From Arachnopeziza araneosa (taxonomy: Eukaryota > Ascomycota > Leotiomycetes > Helotiales > Arachnopezizaceae), in contig QYAI01000162.1 of NCBI GenBank assembly GCA_003988855.1, positions 1-54,367 on the forward strand: 54,367 bases of DNA, written 5' to 3'. The stretch's first letter is position 1; each line of letters opens with the position of its first letter. A model generated the notes under the pieces. That model was not told where the DNA came from. It saw nothing but the letters and a program-made list of their open reading frames with translations, and did no database searches. Of this stretch, positions 40,670 through 51,670 are shown in pieces. A program made the translations under genes and the position numbers.

Positions 40670-43333
40670 TGTGATGGCGTTGACTTGAAGATAAGATATG
40701 TGTAGTCCTGGAACTTGGGGTCAAATACATCTGTTAGGATTGACGGCCGGTGTTGTTGCTATTTGCGTACATCATTCCAGAATAAATTATGGCAAAACCC
40801 TATGTCGGCACAAAGATACTCCTTAGTGGTTGAGCGTCCTCTACTTGGGCGAGTATCAACTGCGAAGCGCTCCTGCAAAAGCTTAAAGGGTGTTTGGTGT
40901 GATTGTGTACTTTATTATTATTACGCTTCTCGATGTTTAAATTCTAAAACGAAGGAGGTTTGACTCCAAGGACACCTTCGCATCGTCCTGGATTTTGTGT
41001 AAAAATGTTTAACAAAATCTTTTCCGCCTTTTATGGCTTTATGCGTTTGGCAACATTACCTCGCTACCTCTCACGACACCAACCCCCAGCCGTTCCTCAT
41101 CGCCTCCATCTTTCCAATACTGCAAAATGCCTCATCTCCCTCGACCTGCTAAAAGCATCATGACTAACATGTCACTCTCCGATGGGACCGTCTACACTAC
41201 TCTTCCCTATTCTCCACCTTCCAGATTGCATCTCTCTTAGTTTTCAGAAAAAAGATGCCATGCACCGCAGCTTCGGGTTCCTGGACCGGGACCCTCTCGG
41301 ACGGATAACAAACACTGAAGTTCAAGTCATCAAGGCGCACTATCAGACTTGGAATTTCTGATATTTTACCGTAAATCTCTTCATTTCCCAACAGCATGCC
41401 AGAAGATGTTTGCCTAGATTCCCAGATATCTCAGTCCAGCTTGCTTTGTCGAGATTACTTGAAAACTTGAGGTGGATTTTCCGATACTAACCCATTTGAG
41501 CCTGTGATATCCCTACTATTTCCAAGCTACTTGTTGCAACCAAGAAGTTAAGCACCCCATAGAATGCTGACAAGTGCTATGCTGATGCTGTAAGTAGAAT
41601 TTGCAATATTGATTCTGGTTTTTACCCAGCCAAAGAACATCTTGATTCAGAAGTTTAATGCCCATCATCCTCGGTCTGACTACTTCATCAAAACTCTTGC
41701 TGGAATGAATTATTTCGTAGAGGCTTTGAAAAGATTGGTAACTTCAAAGCGATGATTTACTCTACATCTCGAGCATATATAATACAGAACCCGTAGCCTA
41801 GATCAAAAGATACGAATGAGCGAGAGATCGTGGACATGGATATTTTGCGCTATTGGCACTTTGTGACAGAGCAATGACGATACTTTGTCCATCGATAACG
41901 AAGATTTTCTCTCACGGCGTGATTGGAGTAATGGCTTGGGCTTTGACGAAACTATCAAAACTTAGGGGAGTAAAGCTTTGTGAATTTTTAGTTCGTTGTT
42001 TCTCAGCGAGAGCCGAAGATCAGGAACCGTCTTGGGAGCGCTGCTAGACATTCTCTAAATTTATTTAGAGATCTAGCTTACGATCTCACTTTTTTCTCAT
42101 TATCACACCAACCGTAAGAAAATAATAGTACAGCACTAAATTACTCGTAGCGAAAGCCTACGGGGCGCAATACATGGTTCTAGTATGTTCGGAAAATATC
42201 ATTTTTGACAAGATAGTCTCACTTCTCGTATTTTATGTCTCTATATCTTTAAGACCCTTCCATTCTCGCCTCGCATATACTCTTCTGGGCGCTTGCCTGG
42301 GAGGCGTAATGATGTAAGTCCTGTTGTTCCCTTTCTGTAAGTGTATCTTAACAAGATATCATAGTTACTCAACACCTCAGGTAAAATTACACACTGGTGA
42401 ACATCACCTTCAGGACTCGATCGTCCTTTCTTCGTTACTATTACTTCCTCGGCCTAGCTTCTGACATGTTGGATAGGTCAAAGATCATCTGGATCGACAC
42501 ACTGTAATATACCAGCTGAATCAGCCTTGACGTGCCGAACCGGTTCATTTTAAATGTTTTAAGGTCAGGAGTTTGGCTCTCACAGACCTCGAGTGGTGAT
42601 ATTCCTGAGAGGCACACCATAGAAGAAAATATCGAGCATATGAGAGGCAAGGGCACGCAGCTGGTAAATATTTGGGAAGAGAAGCTGGGGGGAAGACCCA
42701 GCGGGTGCCCAATTGCCTTCGCATAAGGTGAATTGCAATCTAACTGTAGGAGAGGGTATTATTTGAAGAAGAGGTGGTCCTACCGAATCCCTTTCTTTTA
42801 GAGACATATTGCATAGTGCTTAAAATGGGATATATCTTTTTCTGCTGTGTTTCGCCTCTTCTGACAAGTGATCATTTTCCATACTTTGGTTTCTTGAAGG
42901 TTTTGTGTCATGTCGTTGCACCCTTTTTTTATAACTATGTGAATCAACTCTTGCCGAGGTGGAGTCAGGGTGTGGGTAATCAAGGTTTGTTAGAGTATAA
43001 GCAGGATTGACACTCAAGACCGACATTGAGAGCAATTTAATAGGCATAGACCCTAACAATCCGGCTATGACAACAGGACCGTGATTTTTGAGTCCCATAT
43101 CATGTTGATGGACAACCATTTCGTGATTGTTGCAAATCCGGAGTTGTACTAGGAAAGACCGCCGCCCTTGTTGATAATATACGTCGTTGAGGCTGAGGAG
43201 CTAGCTTATCTGGTGGAACGTGCGTTGTAGCGGGAAGCTCTTGTTTCCACGTACCGACCGTACGTACCTTCAGCTTCTTTCCCCTATCGATTCGACAGCG
43301 GGCCAGACTTCTTGCTCCAGCCAAGGTCAAAAA
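40670..43333. other. 2.7-kb stretch without a supported gene
   Basis: This is the longest gene-free stretch in the window. Only short frames occur. The most protein-like is minus 41197-41397, open upstream to about 41430, reading YGKISEIPSLIVRLDDLNFS and HGIFFLKTKRDAIWK. It lacks an identifiable partner exon and may be a remnant. A plus frame at 41853-42047 and several at 42441-43120 look random. No tRNA-like or repeat structure was seen. Confidence 0.5.
41197..41430 (-). other. possible coding remnant
   Basis: The minus-strand frame has a balanced amino-acid composition unlike the low-complexity frames around it. It ends with a stop at 41197-41199, and its open part starts with no good ATG or acceptor. 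I know no homologue. It could be the last exon of a small unrecognised gene or a gene fragment. Confidence 0.25.
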
Positions 43334-44736
43334 ATGTCGGCCTCCACGAAATATGTTCTTGTTTCACTGCCAACATCGATCTCGCAATCGAACGACAAGG
43401 AAGAAGCTTTGGGGGCGCTTCGAGCAACAGTAACTGGCGATAATGTTTCCCTGCTCCCATTTAAGCTACCAGAATTCAAAATTGGTACCCTTGATGCTTT
43501 AGTTCAGCAAGCAGATGACCTTGCTAAGCTCGAGAGTTCTTGCGAAGCCGTTGTTGCAAAGATTGGAGACTCTCTCCGCAGTCTACTCGAAGGCGACGAT
43601 AATAAAATTGCACAACAGAAGACAGTCAACGACAGTAAGCTCTTTCGAAGCAGACCCTTTGCTACATTCCAACTGGCTTAGGCTAAAATCCTACACAGAA
43701 CCTGCAGATCAATACCTTCGAACGTTCAATTGGAACAAAGTCAAGTATCGTTCCGACAAACCACTTTCAGAATTGATTGACTCTCTCCAGAAGGTCAGTC
43801 ACATAAGTAATTACTTGTAAAGAAGAGAATTGACTTTGTTTGGACAGGAACTTATAAGCATTGACAACGATGTAAAGAGCAAACTCGCTCAATACAACCA
43901 GGTTAAGACAAACTTTACAGCTTTGCAGCGTAAACAGACGTGGGTAGCTTATCTTTCTTGGGTATTCAGGATTCTGACGTTCGTAGTGGAAACCTGTCTA
44001 CTAAGTCTCTTACACCGGTTGTGGACCCTTCGTTATTGATACAGGATTCTGAATATCTGGAGACCCATCTTGTTGTAGTTCCGAACAACGCAAAGAAAGA
44101 TTTCTTACGGAGTTACGAGACTCTATCGCCAATGGTGGTCCCACGGTCATCTATCGAGATAACTCATGATGAAGAATTTGTTCTATTTGCGGTCACTACC
44201 TTCAAGAAACACAGTTCAGAATTTCAACATAAGTGCAGAGAAATGAAGTGGACGCCTCGGGACTATAAGTACGTGGAAGGTGGGAAGGAAGAGGAACAGA
44301 AAGAGGTTGAACGAGTCGGCAAAGACGAACGAAAAATATGGGGAGAGGCACTACGATTGAGTCGGACTGGCTGGAGTGAGAGTGTGATGATATGGATCCA
44401 TGTCCTTGCGTTACGGGTATTTGTGGAAACAGTTCTACGCTATGGGTTACCATTGGATTTTGTGTGTGGTTTAATCAAGGTATATTCAAATTACTTTTAT
44501 CTTCGCGTTACTAATTTTTTTAGACAACGCCAAAAGCGGCTAAGAAGATAAAGACATCCCTGGACTCAGCGTACTCATTTTTGGGTGGCAATGCATTCGG
44601 TAGGGACAAGAAGGGTAGAGTCGCAAAGGACGATTCGGCGTTGTCCTCGGAAATGGCGGCCGCTGGATTGGGAGCCCATGGGGGGGAAGGCAATGAATAT
44701 ACTGCCTATGTTTATTATGAGTTCGATATTATTTAG
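43334..44736 (+). CDS. VMA5: V-type proton ATPase subunit C
   Basis: Five exons (43334-43634, 43699-43793, 43848-43939, 43987-44479, 44524-44736) give 397 residues, the normal length. Subunit C links the V1 ATPase to the stator stalks and the Vo sector and controls reversible disassembly at the vacuolar membrane. Conserved blocks: KYVLVSLPTSIS at the start, YLRTFNWNKVKYRSDKPL, LQRKQTGNLSTKSL (restored exactly by splicing), YLETHLVVVPNNAKKDFL, FKKHSSEFQHKCREMKWTPRDY and the end EYTAYVYYEFDI. It is cytosolic with no signal peptide. It is convergent with MET14 at 92 bp. Confidence 0.95.
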
Positions 44737-44828
44737 TAAGAGACTGTTCGGGAGCAAGCATTCATAGAACCTGTGCTCGAAGCGCGGTATCAATATTTAA
44801 TTCAGGCACGACCAAAGATTCGAAGATT

Positions 44829-45564
44829 CTATTTCTCTGTCTTTGGGAGTAGATTCTTTGACACCAAATACTCCATGACCTTAGCAACAGACTCTTCTAC
44901 CGTGAGCTTGTCGGTTCTAATGTGGATCTCAGGCTCTTCCGGTTCTTCATAAGGTGCAGATATGCCAGTAAAATTAGGTATTTCCCCTGCCCGAGCCTTT
45001 TTGTACAAGCCTTTCGGGTCCCTTTGCTCAGCCACCTCAACGGGTATGTCAACAAAGACTTCAATAAAAACAATTGGATCATCGCCACCTTGGCTTGCGG
45101 TTGCATGAAGGTCCCGTGCAATTTTTCTATCTGCCCGATAGGGAGAGATAAAAGAAGTCAGGGCAATTGAGGAGGAATCAGCAAACAGCTTCGCCACCTA
45201 GAAAACGTCAACAACAGAAATATGAGAAGGGTAGGGTCCCGACCTCTGCTATTCTTCTGATATTCTCATTGCGGTCTTTCTCAGAGAAGCCAAGATCTTT
45301 ATTCAGGCCAAATCGAACGTTGTCCCCGTCCAGACGGTACGCAGCGTATCCTTCCTTCAGAAGATGTTGTTCAAGAGCAGTCGCAATGGTTGATTTGCCA
45401 GAAGCAGAGAGACCAGTAAACCACACGGTGAGGCCACGCTGCTTCCGCAGTTGGTTGCGCTCATGGCGCGATAAGGTTGGGTGCCAAGTAATATTACTGA
45501 GATTCAAGATTAATCACCTCTGTCCAATTCGATGGCGGGGTATGCGGGGCTCTCACCTTGCCAT
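44829..45564 (-). CDS. MET14: adenylyl-sulfate (APS) kinase
   Basis: Minus-strand exons 45557-45564, 45244-45496 and 44829-45197 give 209 residues. The enzyme phosphorylates APS to PAPS with ATP, the second step of sulfate assimilation, in the cytosol. The P-loop GLSASGKST, RLDGDNVRFGLNKDLGFS, RNENIRRIAEVAKLF (joined over a 46-bp intron) and SFISPYRADR are all present, followed by FVDIPVEVAEQRDPKGLYKKAR and GISAPYE. The first exon is only 8 nt (ATGGCAAG); splicing it gives MASNITWHP, the family's usual start, whereas the nearer ATG at 45507 lies in the intron tail. Confidence 0.94.
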
Positions 45565-45905
45565 TTTATGGTCTGAGACGACGTTGCAACCTTTCCTCAC
45601 ACTTAGAAACAAAACCAAAATCTGAAGAAGGAAGAATGTTGTCGCGGAGGTGAACGAAAATATCCCACGTTGCCTAGGTAGGTAGGTAAAGGAGATTCCC
45701 TTGTCCCGGCCAGGAAGAAAAATGAGGTGCTCTATGGTCATGTGACTAGGTCTTGCTCGTGGAAGCTCCGCTGGCCAGTCTATATCTCTCTTTCTACATA
45801 GTCTACATTCTACGAGTCTAATATTTGGTCTTAATCTCACCATCAAATGGGCCTGTTCATCTGACAGGATTAACTCTTGCCATAGACTGCGGGTTCGTAT
45901 TAATA
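45565..45905. other. upstream region of MET14
   Basis: 341 bp between MET14 and the thioesterase, both on the minus strand. It holds a short GGTAGGTAGGTA run at about 45677. A further exon of the thioesterase may lie at about 45857-45886. Confidence 0.4.
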
Positions 45906-46859
45906 TCAACTATCAACTATCGTCTCGGAGTTTTCTTTACTTACCGCTGCTTGCCGTGGCTCGATAAACAGAGCTGATGCCTCAACAAGAACTATTGGCT
46001 GCTCATCGTTTGTTCCTAAAGTTTCAATATGGGCCTCCACCCACGCCTTTCGACCCTCCACCTTGGTTGTCTTTACTTTCAGAGCTACAAATGCGTCTGC
46101 TGGTGCTGGACTTCGATAGTTAATGCTCAAGTTGGCCGTCATCCCTAGCTTGTTTGGAAGCGCGGCGAAACAGCATTTTGCCATGCCATCATCTAGGAGA
46201 GTCGCTAGAAGTCCTCCATGTACAAGGCCTGGATGTCCGCAGAGATCGCTACCCAAATATGAGATGGAAACCAGAGATTTTCCTCCCTGTTCACTCCAAA
46301 CTACAGGCGGAACAACAACCTTTCCTGGTCCCAATAATGTTCCTCCCGTAAGACTGTGGCTTCTCTGCGATTCCGGGATTTTCAGGTGTGGTCGCGATTC
46401 GCAATATTCAAGTTTCGCCCGCATTTCCAAAGTTAGGGGGTGATTCTGGATATATTCCTCAATCTTTTTGGTCGTAGCATCTTCAGGTATAAACATTGAC
46501 AGCGTTTCCTCGTCAGATGGTGGATACATGAAGTCATTGGCAGCCTTGAATGCAGGAACCGCAGCCATGGTAAACCCAGCGCTCGTGAAGACGACGGCGA
46601 TAGTCAGCAAACCTAAGGTTCTTCTAAATAGAGATAGCTTAGGCGATACTACTGTAGGAGAAGTAAGAGTCAGATGACGAGAATTTCGAGAAGTCGGACA
46701 GGGTTAAGAACCTTGAGTAATGTCTCTAAATCGGGTGGTCTTGCTAAAACACTTTGGGGAGCGGAAGATAGTAAGAGTGACAGGCTTGTGGGATTGCTGG
46801 TTACGGAGCAAAGAAGTAGTGATCGGACTAATTTGAAAAGCTCGACCTTGGATAGCCAT
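45906..46859 (-). CDS. hotdog-fold acyl-CoA thioesterase, THEM4/PaaI type, probably mitochondrial
   Basis: Minus-strand exons 46712-46859 and 45906-46651, joined over a 60-bp intron, give 297 residues. The N-terminus is rich in Arg, Ser and Thr and nearly free of acids (AIQGRAFQISPITTSLLRN), as in a mitochondrial presequence. A hydrophobic segment (GLLTIAVVFTSAGFTMAAV) follows at about residue 64. The hotdog domain shows LCGHPGLVHGGLLATLLDDGM, the expected HGG and Asp site, then GMTANLSINYRSPAPADAF and WVEAHIETL. It should hydrolyse acyl-CoA thioesters; the substrate is unknown. A strong GTAAGT donor at about 45945 suggests a spliced variant with a different short C-terminus. Confidence 0.82.
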
Positions 46860-47084
46860 CCTAAAAGAGCTAGGATGGAATCGACTCTGGTTCTCTAGGT
46901 GGGGATGCGAAATAGAGCCACTGGTTCTTCGGAAGGCTGACGCCTCGGCTCAAATTCAATACCTGCGTTTGCTCAAGCGCAGTACAGTAGGGCGGTTATC
47001 GCTCTTAGTCTGCGACTATTGAAACGAGCAGTATTAAGCGCGGTTTAGCCGAGAATCGAATATCTCCATCGATAGGGCCGTAGA

Positions 47085-47922
47085 ATGCTTGGCCGCACCT
47101 GGATGGGCAACAAGCTACCAATAGTATCCATGCTTTCAGGCAGGCACACTGCCACACGCATAAACCAGGCACCATGTAAATTCATGCAAAGCACTACATC
47201 ACAGTCTTTCGTAGAGTATATACCCTTCTTGCCACTTGCCCAAGAGATTCTCCCAACGAAATCAATCCAGTATTCTCACAAGAAACATGGCGACAGCTCA
47301 GACGGTCTCATTAAGCCCTTCCCACTCTCCCAAGTACATGCTTTCGATTACTTCTCCTTTAAACCGAGGTAACAATTCTTAGGGAGGAGTCCATCGTAGC
47401 TTTCAAACAAATCAACACAGAGTTGAAGCACCTGCTACAACATCTTCGGCACGAGACCGACAGTATATCAAGCATTCCAGACCGTGACTCAACTAACTAA
47501 GACAGAGCACGAACCTGCCTTCTTTGCTAGAGTTCAAGATTTGTCAAACCATCAACTTACAGCCTTCTCTTGTAAGTCGGACTGGATAGATTACACTGTT
47601 TCGTGAGACTAAGCACATACAGCCGAAAATCTAAAGCAGGTAAGGGTGGGAGAGTCTGCCTATGGGACGCACCTCTTCGGAAAAGTCGAACTTCCTGAAT
47701 CTGTGTCTTCGTATGGTCCCCCTTCTAAGTAGGTCGTATGAGGTTTTGATTACATTTAGTGATGGCTATGCATACTTCCATTTCAGGGCATTCATTGCTG
47801 CGGGGCCAGAATCCACAAAGTTGCATAGCATTCATATGGAGGAGTCGGAAGGTCCAGATGGAAGTAAGCACTTTAGAGCTATATTTCGTTACGATGACGC
47901 CCTCGACTTCTTTGGAGAGTAA
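47085..47922 (+). CDS. unnamed small protein, four exons, 5' end uncertain
   Basis: The 3' part is clear. Exons 47429-47571, 47623-47728 and 47787-47922 join in phase and read NIFGTRPTVYQAFQTVTQL, HEPAFFARVQDLSNHQLTAFS, VGESAYGTHLFGKVELP, then HFRAIFRYDDALDFFGE at the end. A first exon ending at 47368 (frame open from an ATG at 47085) fits the splice phase and would give about 222 residues. Another ATG at 47288 in a different frame does not fit. The acceptor before 47429 (TTGAAG) is weak. The alternation of short hydrophobic and charged strands suggests a compact beta-rich domain. I know no family name. Confidence 0.55.
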
Positions 47923-48101
47923 ATCGCGTGCCTGTTCAGACAGCGAGGAAATGTACTTAAATTTCGTACCGCGAAAACCTTTTTGATTCAGGATATGAAA
48001 AATAAATCAACACAACATAACAATCTGGCAGTTGTGTTCAAAACATATGAAGCCATTTTACAGTCGCTATTTGAGACGAACGAAGGTTATTATGCCCCAA
48101 C

Positions 48102-51100
48102 TTAGAAGTCCTCATCTCCGTCATCATCCATCATTTCTGCATAATCTTCTACAGATGCAAACGTAGGAAGGTTCTTTAGCTTCTTCCTCTTCTTTTTGTG
48201 GCTTAGGCCATTTTCTTCTTCCAGATCACCAATGCGAAGTAGTGGCAATCCCTCATCTGAAACAACGCTCATATCAGAATCGTAGTCAACAGCAACATTT
48301 AAACCATCCAGAGCCGATTCACCAGAGCTGTGGTCCTGTAAGACTTGAGGGTCAAGAAGGTCATCGTCATCCAAAACGCTAGAAGCAGAGGCTTCGTCGA
48401 AATCTTCCAAGCCAAGCATATCGCTGCTGCCGTCACTTATGCCCTCAACTTCAGGTCGTGAGTTCACAAGAGCCTGCCAAATCTCATCTTCTTCACCATC
48501 TGACTCTGCATTTCTCTGTCGCTCTGCAGGTTTTTCCCGCTCATCAAAGCCCCACTTGGATCTCCCAACTTGGTTGAAATATCGATGAAAGAAGACTTCA
48601 TCCACGGCGACATCCTCGGTCTTCTTGCGCCAGAATGCTTCGCTATTCAAAGGCGCCTTATCTTTCTTTTTACTAATACTAGATAAAAGTATGCCTTTGT
48701 TGTCTCCACCAGCCAACGGCTGCATGATCGAGCTTCCCCGCAACGCTCCAGAGGAAATCTTGGCGTTCCGATAGACAAACTTGTCCAAGAAACTAGAAAG
48801 AGAATGGGAGGCCAGATCAGGCTTTGGCGGCATCTTCTCGTCACATAATAATCGATGAGCAAAAAGAGCTACCGAGGGGTGAAAATGAACAATAAAAGGA
48901 ACCTAACATTACTTAGTAGAGGTACAATTTTCATGCAACTTAACGTACCAGTTCCCACAAACAACTTTTATCCGCATTACTATATTCTGGATCTCTCTTT
49001 TTTCCGTCATACAATACTCGATGCTCAGAGCTATGTGAATTGGCTCTGTTTTGGGATTCAAGATCAACTCCATCCTCGGGAGCATCATGGAAACTCTCTT
49101 CTTCGGCGCCCGCATCCTCTTCAGGATCGCAATGGATAGACTTTAACCCAGGGAATATTGATTCAAGCTCCCGTATAAGGTACATAACACCACAAATGAA
49201 AGGCGGCTGGTGTAGCGTCACCACTTGTAGCATTCTTTTCGCAAAGCCCTTAACACGTTTTATATCCAAGTCGGATTTTAAGGATCTGAAAAGGAGATTC
49301 AGATATAAGGCATGCTTAGATGATGTAATGAGACGAGGATCCAGAAGTGATTCATAGAGCGTTCGGTAAAATCTATCCACTGCTAGATGTTTGGTCGTAG
49401 CCAATTGTTCAATGAGGATTAATGCTTGAACACTAGTGTTGAAATTCGAGGAATGGGTGATCTTAAATAATGTGTCCATATGCTCTCCCAAACTGCATTT
49501 AACCGTTAGCGTCCGCAAAAACAACAGACCCAGAAGACTTACGTGATATCATCGGCCTTTGAAAAAGGAAAGGCACGATTTACGCCCGTCAAAACGGCCG
49601 AAACCAACTTTTCGGTCATCTCTTCGTTAGCCAGCTGCATATCTTCTGGTTTTGTTGCTTTTGCTCTTGCTTTCTTTCCCATTGGAGCTCCTCCGCCTTG
49701 TATTTGCCCTTTTCGGTTCATTACAAGTGTATCTGGCTGTTTCAATACCTCAGGTTTCTTTAGAAGAGACACGAAACACTCGAAATAAGTCGACAAAAGT
49801 TCTTTTGCGATGACATCCTCTCTGGCACTCAAAACAGTTTGATTCAGAGTGTTGATCGCATAATATCTTGCATGTATACTCTGTCCTGGACGTAATAAAA
49901 GTTCTGACTTGATAGAACGAATTATGACATCCTTCATGAGGGGATGAGAAATCTGCAGTTGAAGTAAGAGATACGATGTTCGTGATGCAATTTTCTTATC
50001 TGGGTCGCCTAATTTGTTGACCAGGAGTCGGAGGAGATTCACTTCTTGTTCCGGTTTCTCCTTGAGAAGCTCGTAGACGTAGGTAATAGCTCTTGATCGA
50101 GCATATTCAACTTCATCATTACACCAACTCTCTAGAACTTTCAGGACCTCAAAATAAAATTTCTTGAGCCAATCTTCATATGCCCACGATATCAAGTGAG
50201 CTTTGGAAATATTTCCGGGAAGTTTCTGGCCAGGTTTCCAATCAAATATCGGGCTCTCTTGGAAGGCTCCAAGTAGCTGAGGCTGTGTTGCAAAATATCT
50301 TAAACGCCTACTAGCTGGCAACACAGCGCCAGTCCCAAGGAGATCTTTCAAAGCTCCTAGGGCACTGACCGCTTGTCCTCGACTTCTCTTTTTTGCCAAG
50401 CCTAGCAAGCTCTCGAGGGACTTGATGGTATGAACAGGTGACTCTTGAACTACTAGTGTTAGGGCTGACACTTTGTCTGATAATGTACCAGAGGTCATGA
50501 TAGTAGACAGGAATCGATGTGATGAGGATGCAGCGAGGTGTTTGGAAGTATAAAGCTTGCTATCCGCATCGAGAAGTGACTGGGCATATGTCTTCACATG
50601 CTCTATTTCATCATCAAAATTTAACGAATCATCAGGCCCATGCACAGTAAGAACTGGAAGGAGCGCCGCATGCCAATCTGGCCGGGGTTTAAAGATCTAT
50701 TTGCAGTTAGCAGGCTCTTCGCAGCTCCTAAGACTCACTGACGAGGCGGCTGGTACCATTTGACGATGAATAATCCAGTTGATCGGGTTCAAAATTTGTC
50801 CTCTGGGGCTCTACTACATCAGGCCCCGTGGACGCGTGAGACTCGGGGTGTTCCTCCCAATCTTCCCTATCTGTCTTCTCATCATAACTTTCATCGGCTT
50901 CCTCTATATTTTTCGGTATGCCTAATCGCGCAACGAAGTTTGCAATCTCGTTTCGGAGCGACTTATTTTTGTTTTCGGAAAGGTCGATTGAGCTCCCATC
51001 TTCTTCATAATCTGAAGTCGCATCGACGACAAGTTCAAGGTCATCTTCTGTTCCACCAAGTGAAATGATCTCACGAAGCAAAACTTTTCTATCGCTCAAT

Positions 51101-51435
51101 TCGTTTGATCTTGTATCCTGCCTGTGATTTGTCCCTGTCCTAGAGGTGACTCCTTTAATATCGCCATTGGCATCTCTCTTGGTCCCCTTCGCAATCTTTG
51201 TGTCTTTGCTCTCCAGTCCTAAACTGTTATCATTAACTTTCGCGCCATAATGACGCTTCTCATTAATACGCGCAATGCTAGATTTGTGACCTGGCTGGGG
51301 TAAAATTTGCTCTCTGAAGCCCTGCTCAATCTTGGAAGTCAATGCAGATAGTGCTTGCTCATTAAATGAGCCTGTCTGGGTAGGCTTCCCAGCGCTCTTC
51401 AGGTTGTCTGATGACTGTTTGTTTCGTTTCCCCAT
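48102..51435 (-). CDS. MAK21: ribosome biogenesis protein Mak21/Noc1, CBF domain
   Basis: Minus-strand exons 50743-51435, 49543-50696, 48949-49492 and 48102-48902 give 1063 residues. Noc1/Mak21 with Noc2 escorts early pre-60S particles in the nucleolus. The N-terminus GKRNKQSS and an acidic arm lead to FKPRPDWHAALLPV, which begins the conserved core. Armadillo-like helices follow (NLLRLLVNKLGDPDKKIASRT). The CBF-type domain lies around TSVQALILIEQLATTK, FYRTLYESLLDPRL, KRDPEYSNADKSCLWEL and VPFIVHFHPSVALFA. The tail is acidic with a KKKRKKLKNLP basic patch. All introns are 46-50 bp. The Met at 51435 (GKRNK) is taken because 18 upstream residues look like leader sequence. It is divergent from the prolyl-tRNA synthetase gene. 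Confidence 0.94.
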
Positions 51436-51670
51436 GATGAATGTGATGATTATATGAGAGGGGTTTCCAAGAAAGAAATTATTTGACATCTTTGCTCGGC
51501 TGCGATAACGATAAGGTTAGAGGCTGAGACTCAGCTGCCGAGGTGGGCTTGCGGCTCCATTTTAACTTACTACAGTATACCTGTTTCTTGTTTGTTCAAT
51601 GTTCAAGTCTGTTCACCCATGACTTCCACCAATAGCCGAGTCTTGATTCTATTAAAGCTAACTATAGGCA
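51436..51670. promoter_or_regulatory. divergent promoter, MAK21 / mitochondrial prolyl-tRNA synthetase
   Basis: A 235-bp intergenic region between two divergent start codons. Both products serve translation (cytosolic ribosome assembly and mitochondrial charging), so co-regulation is plausible but not shown by a motif I can name. Confidence 0.45.
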
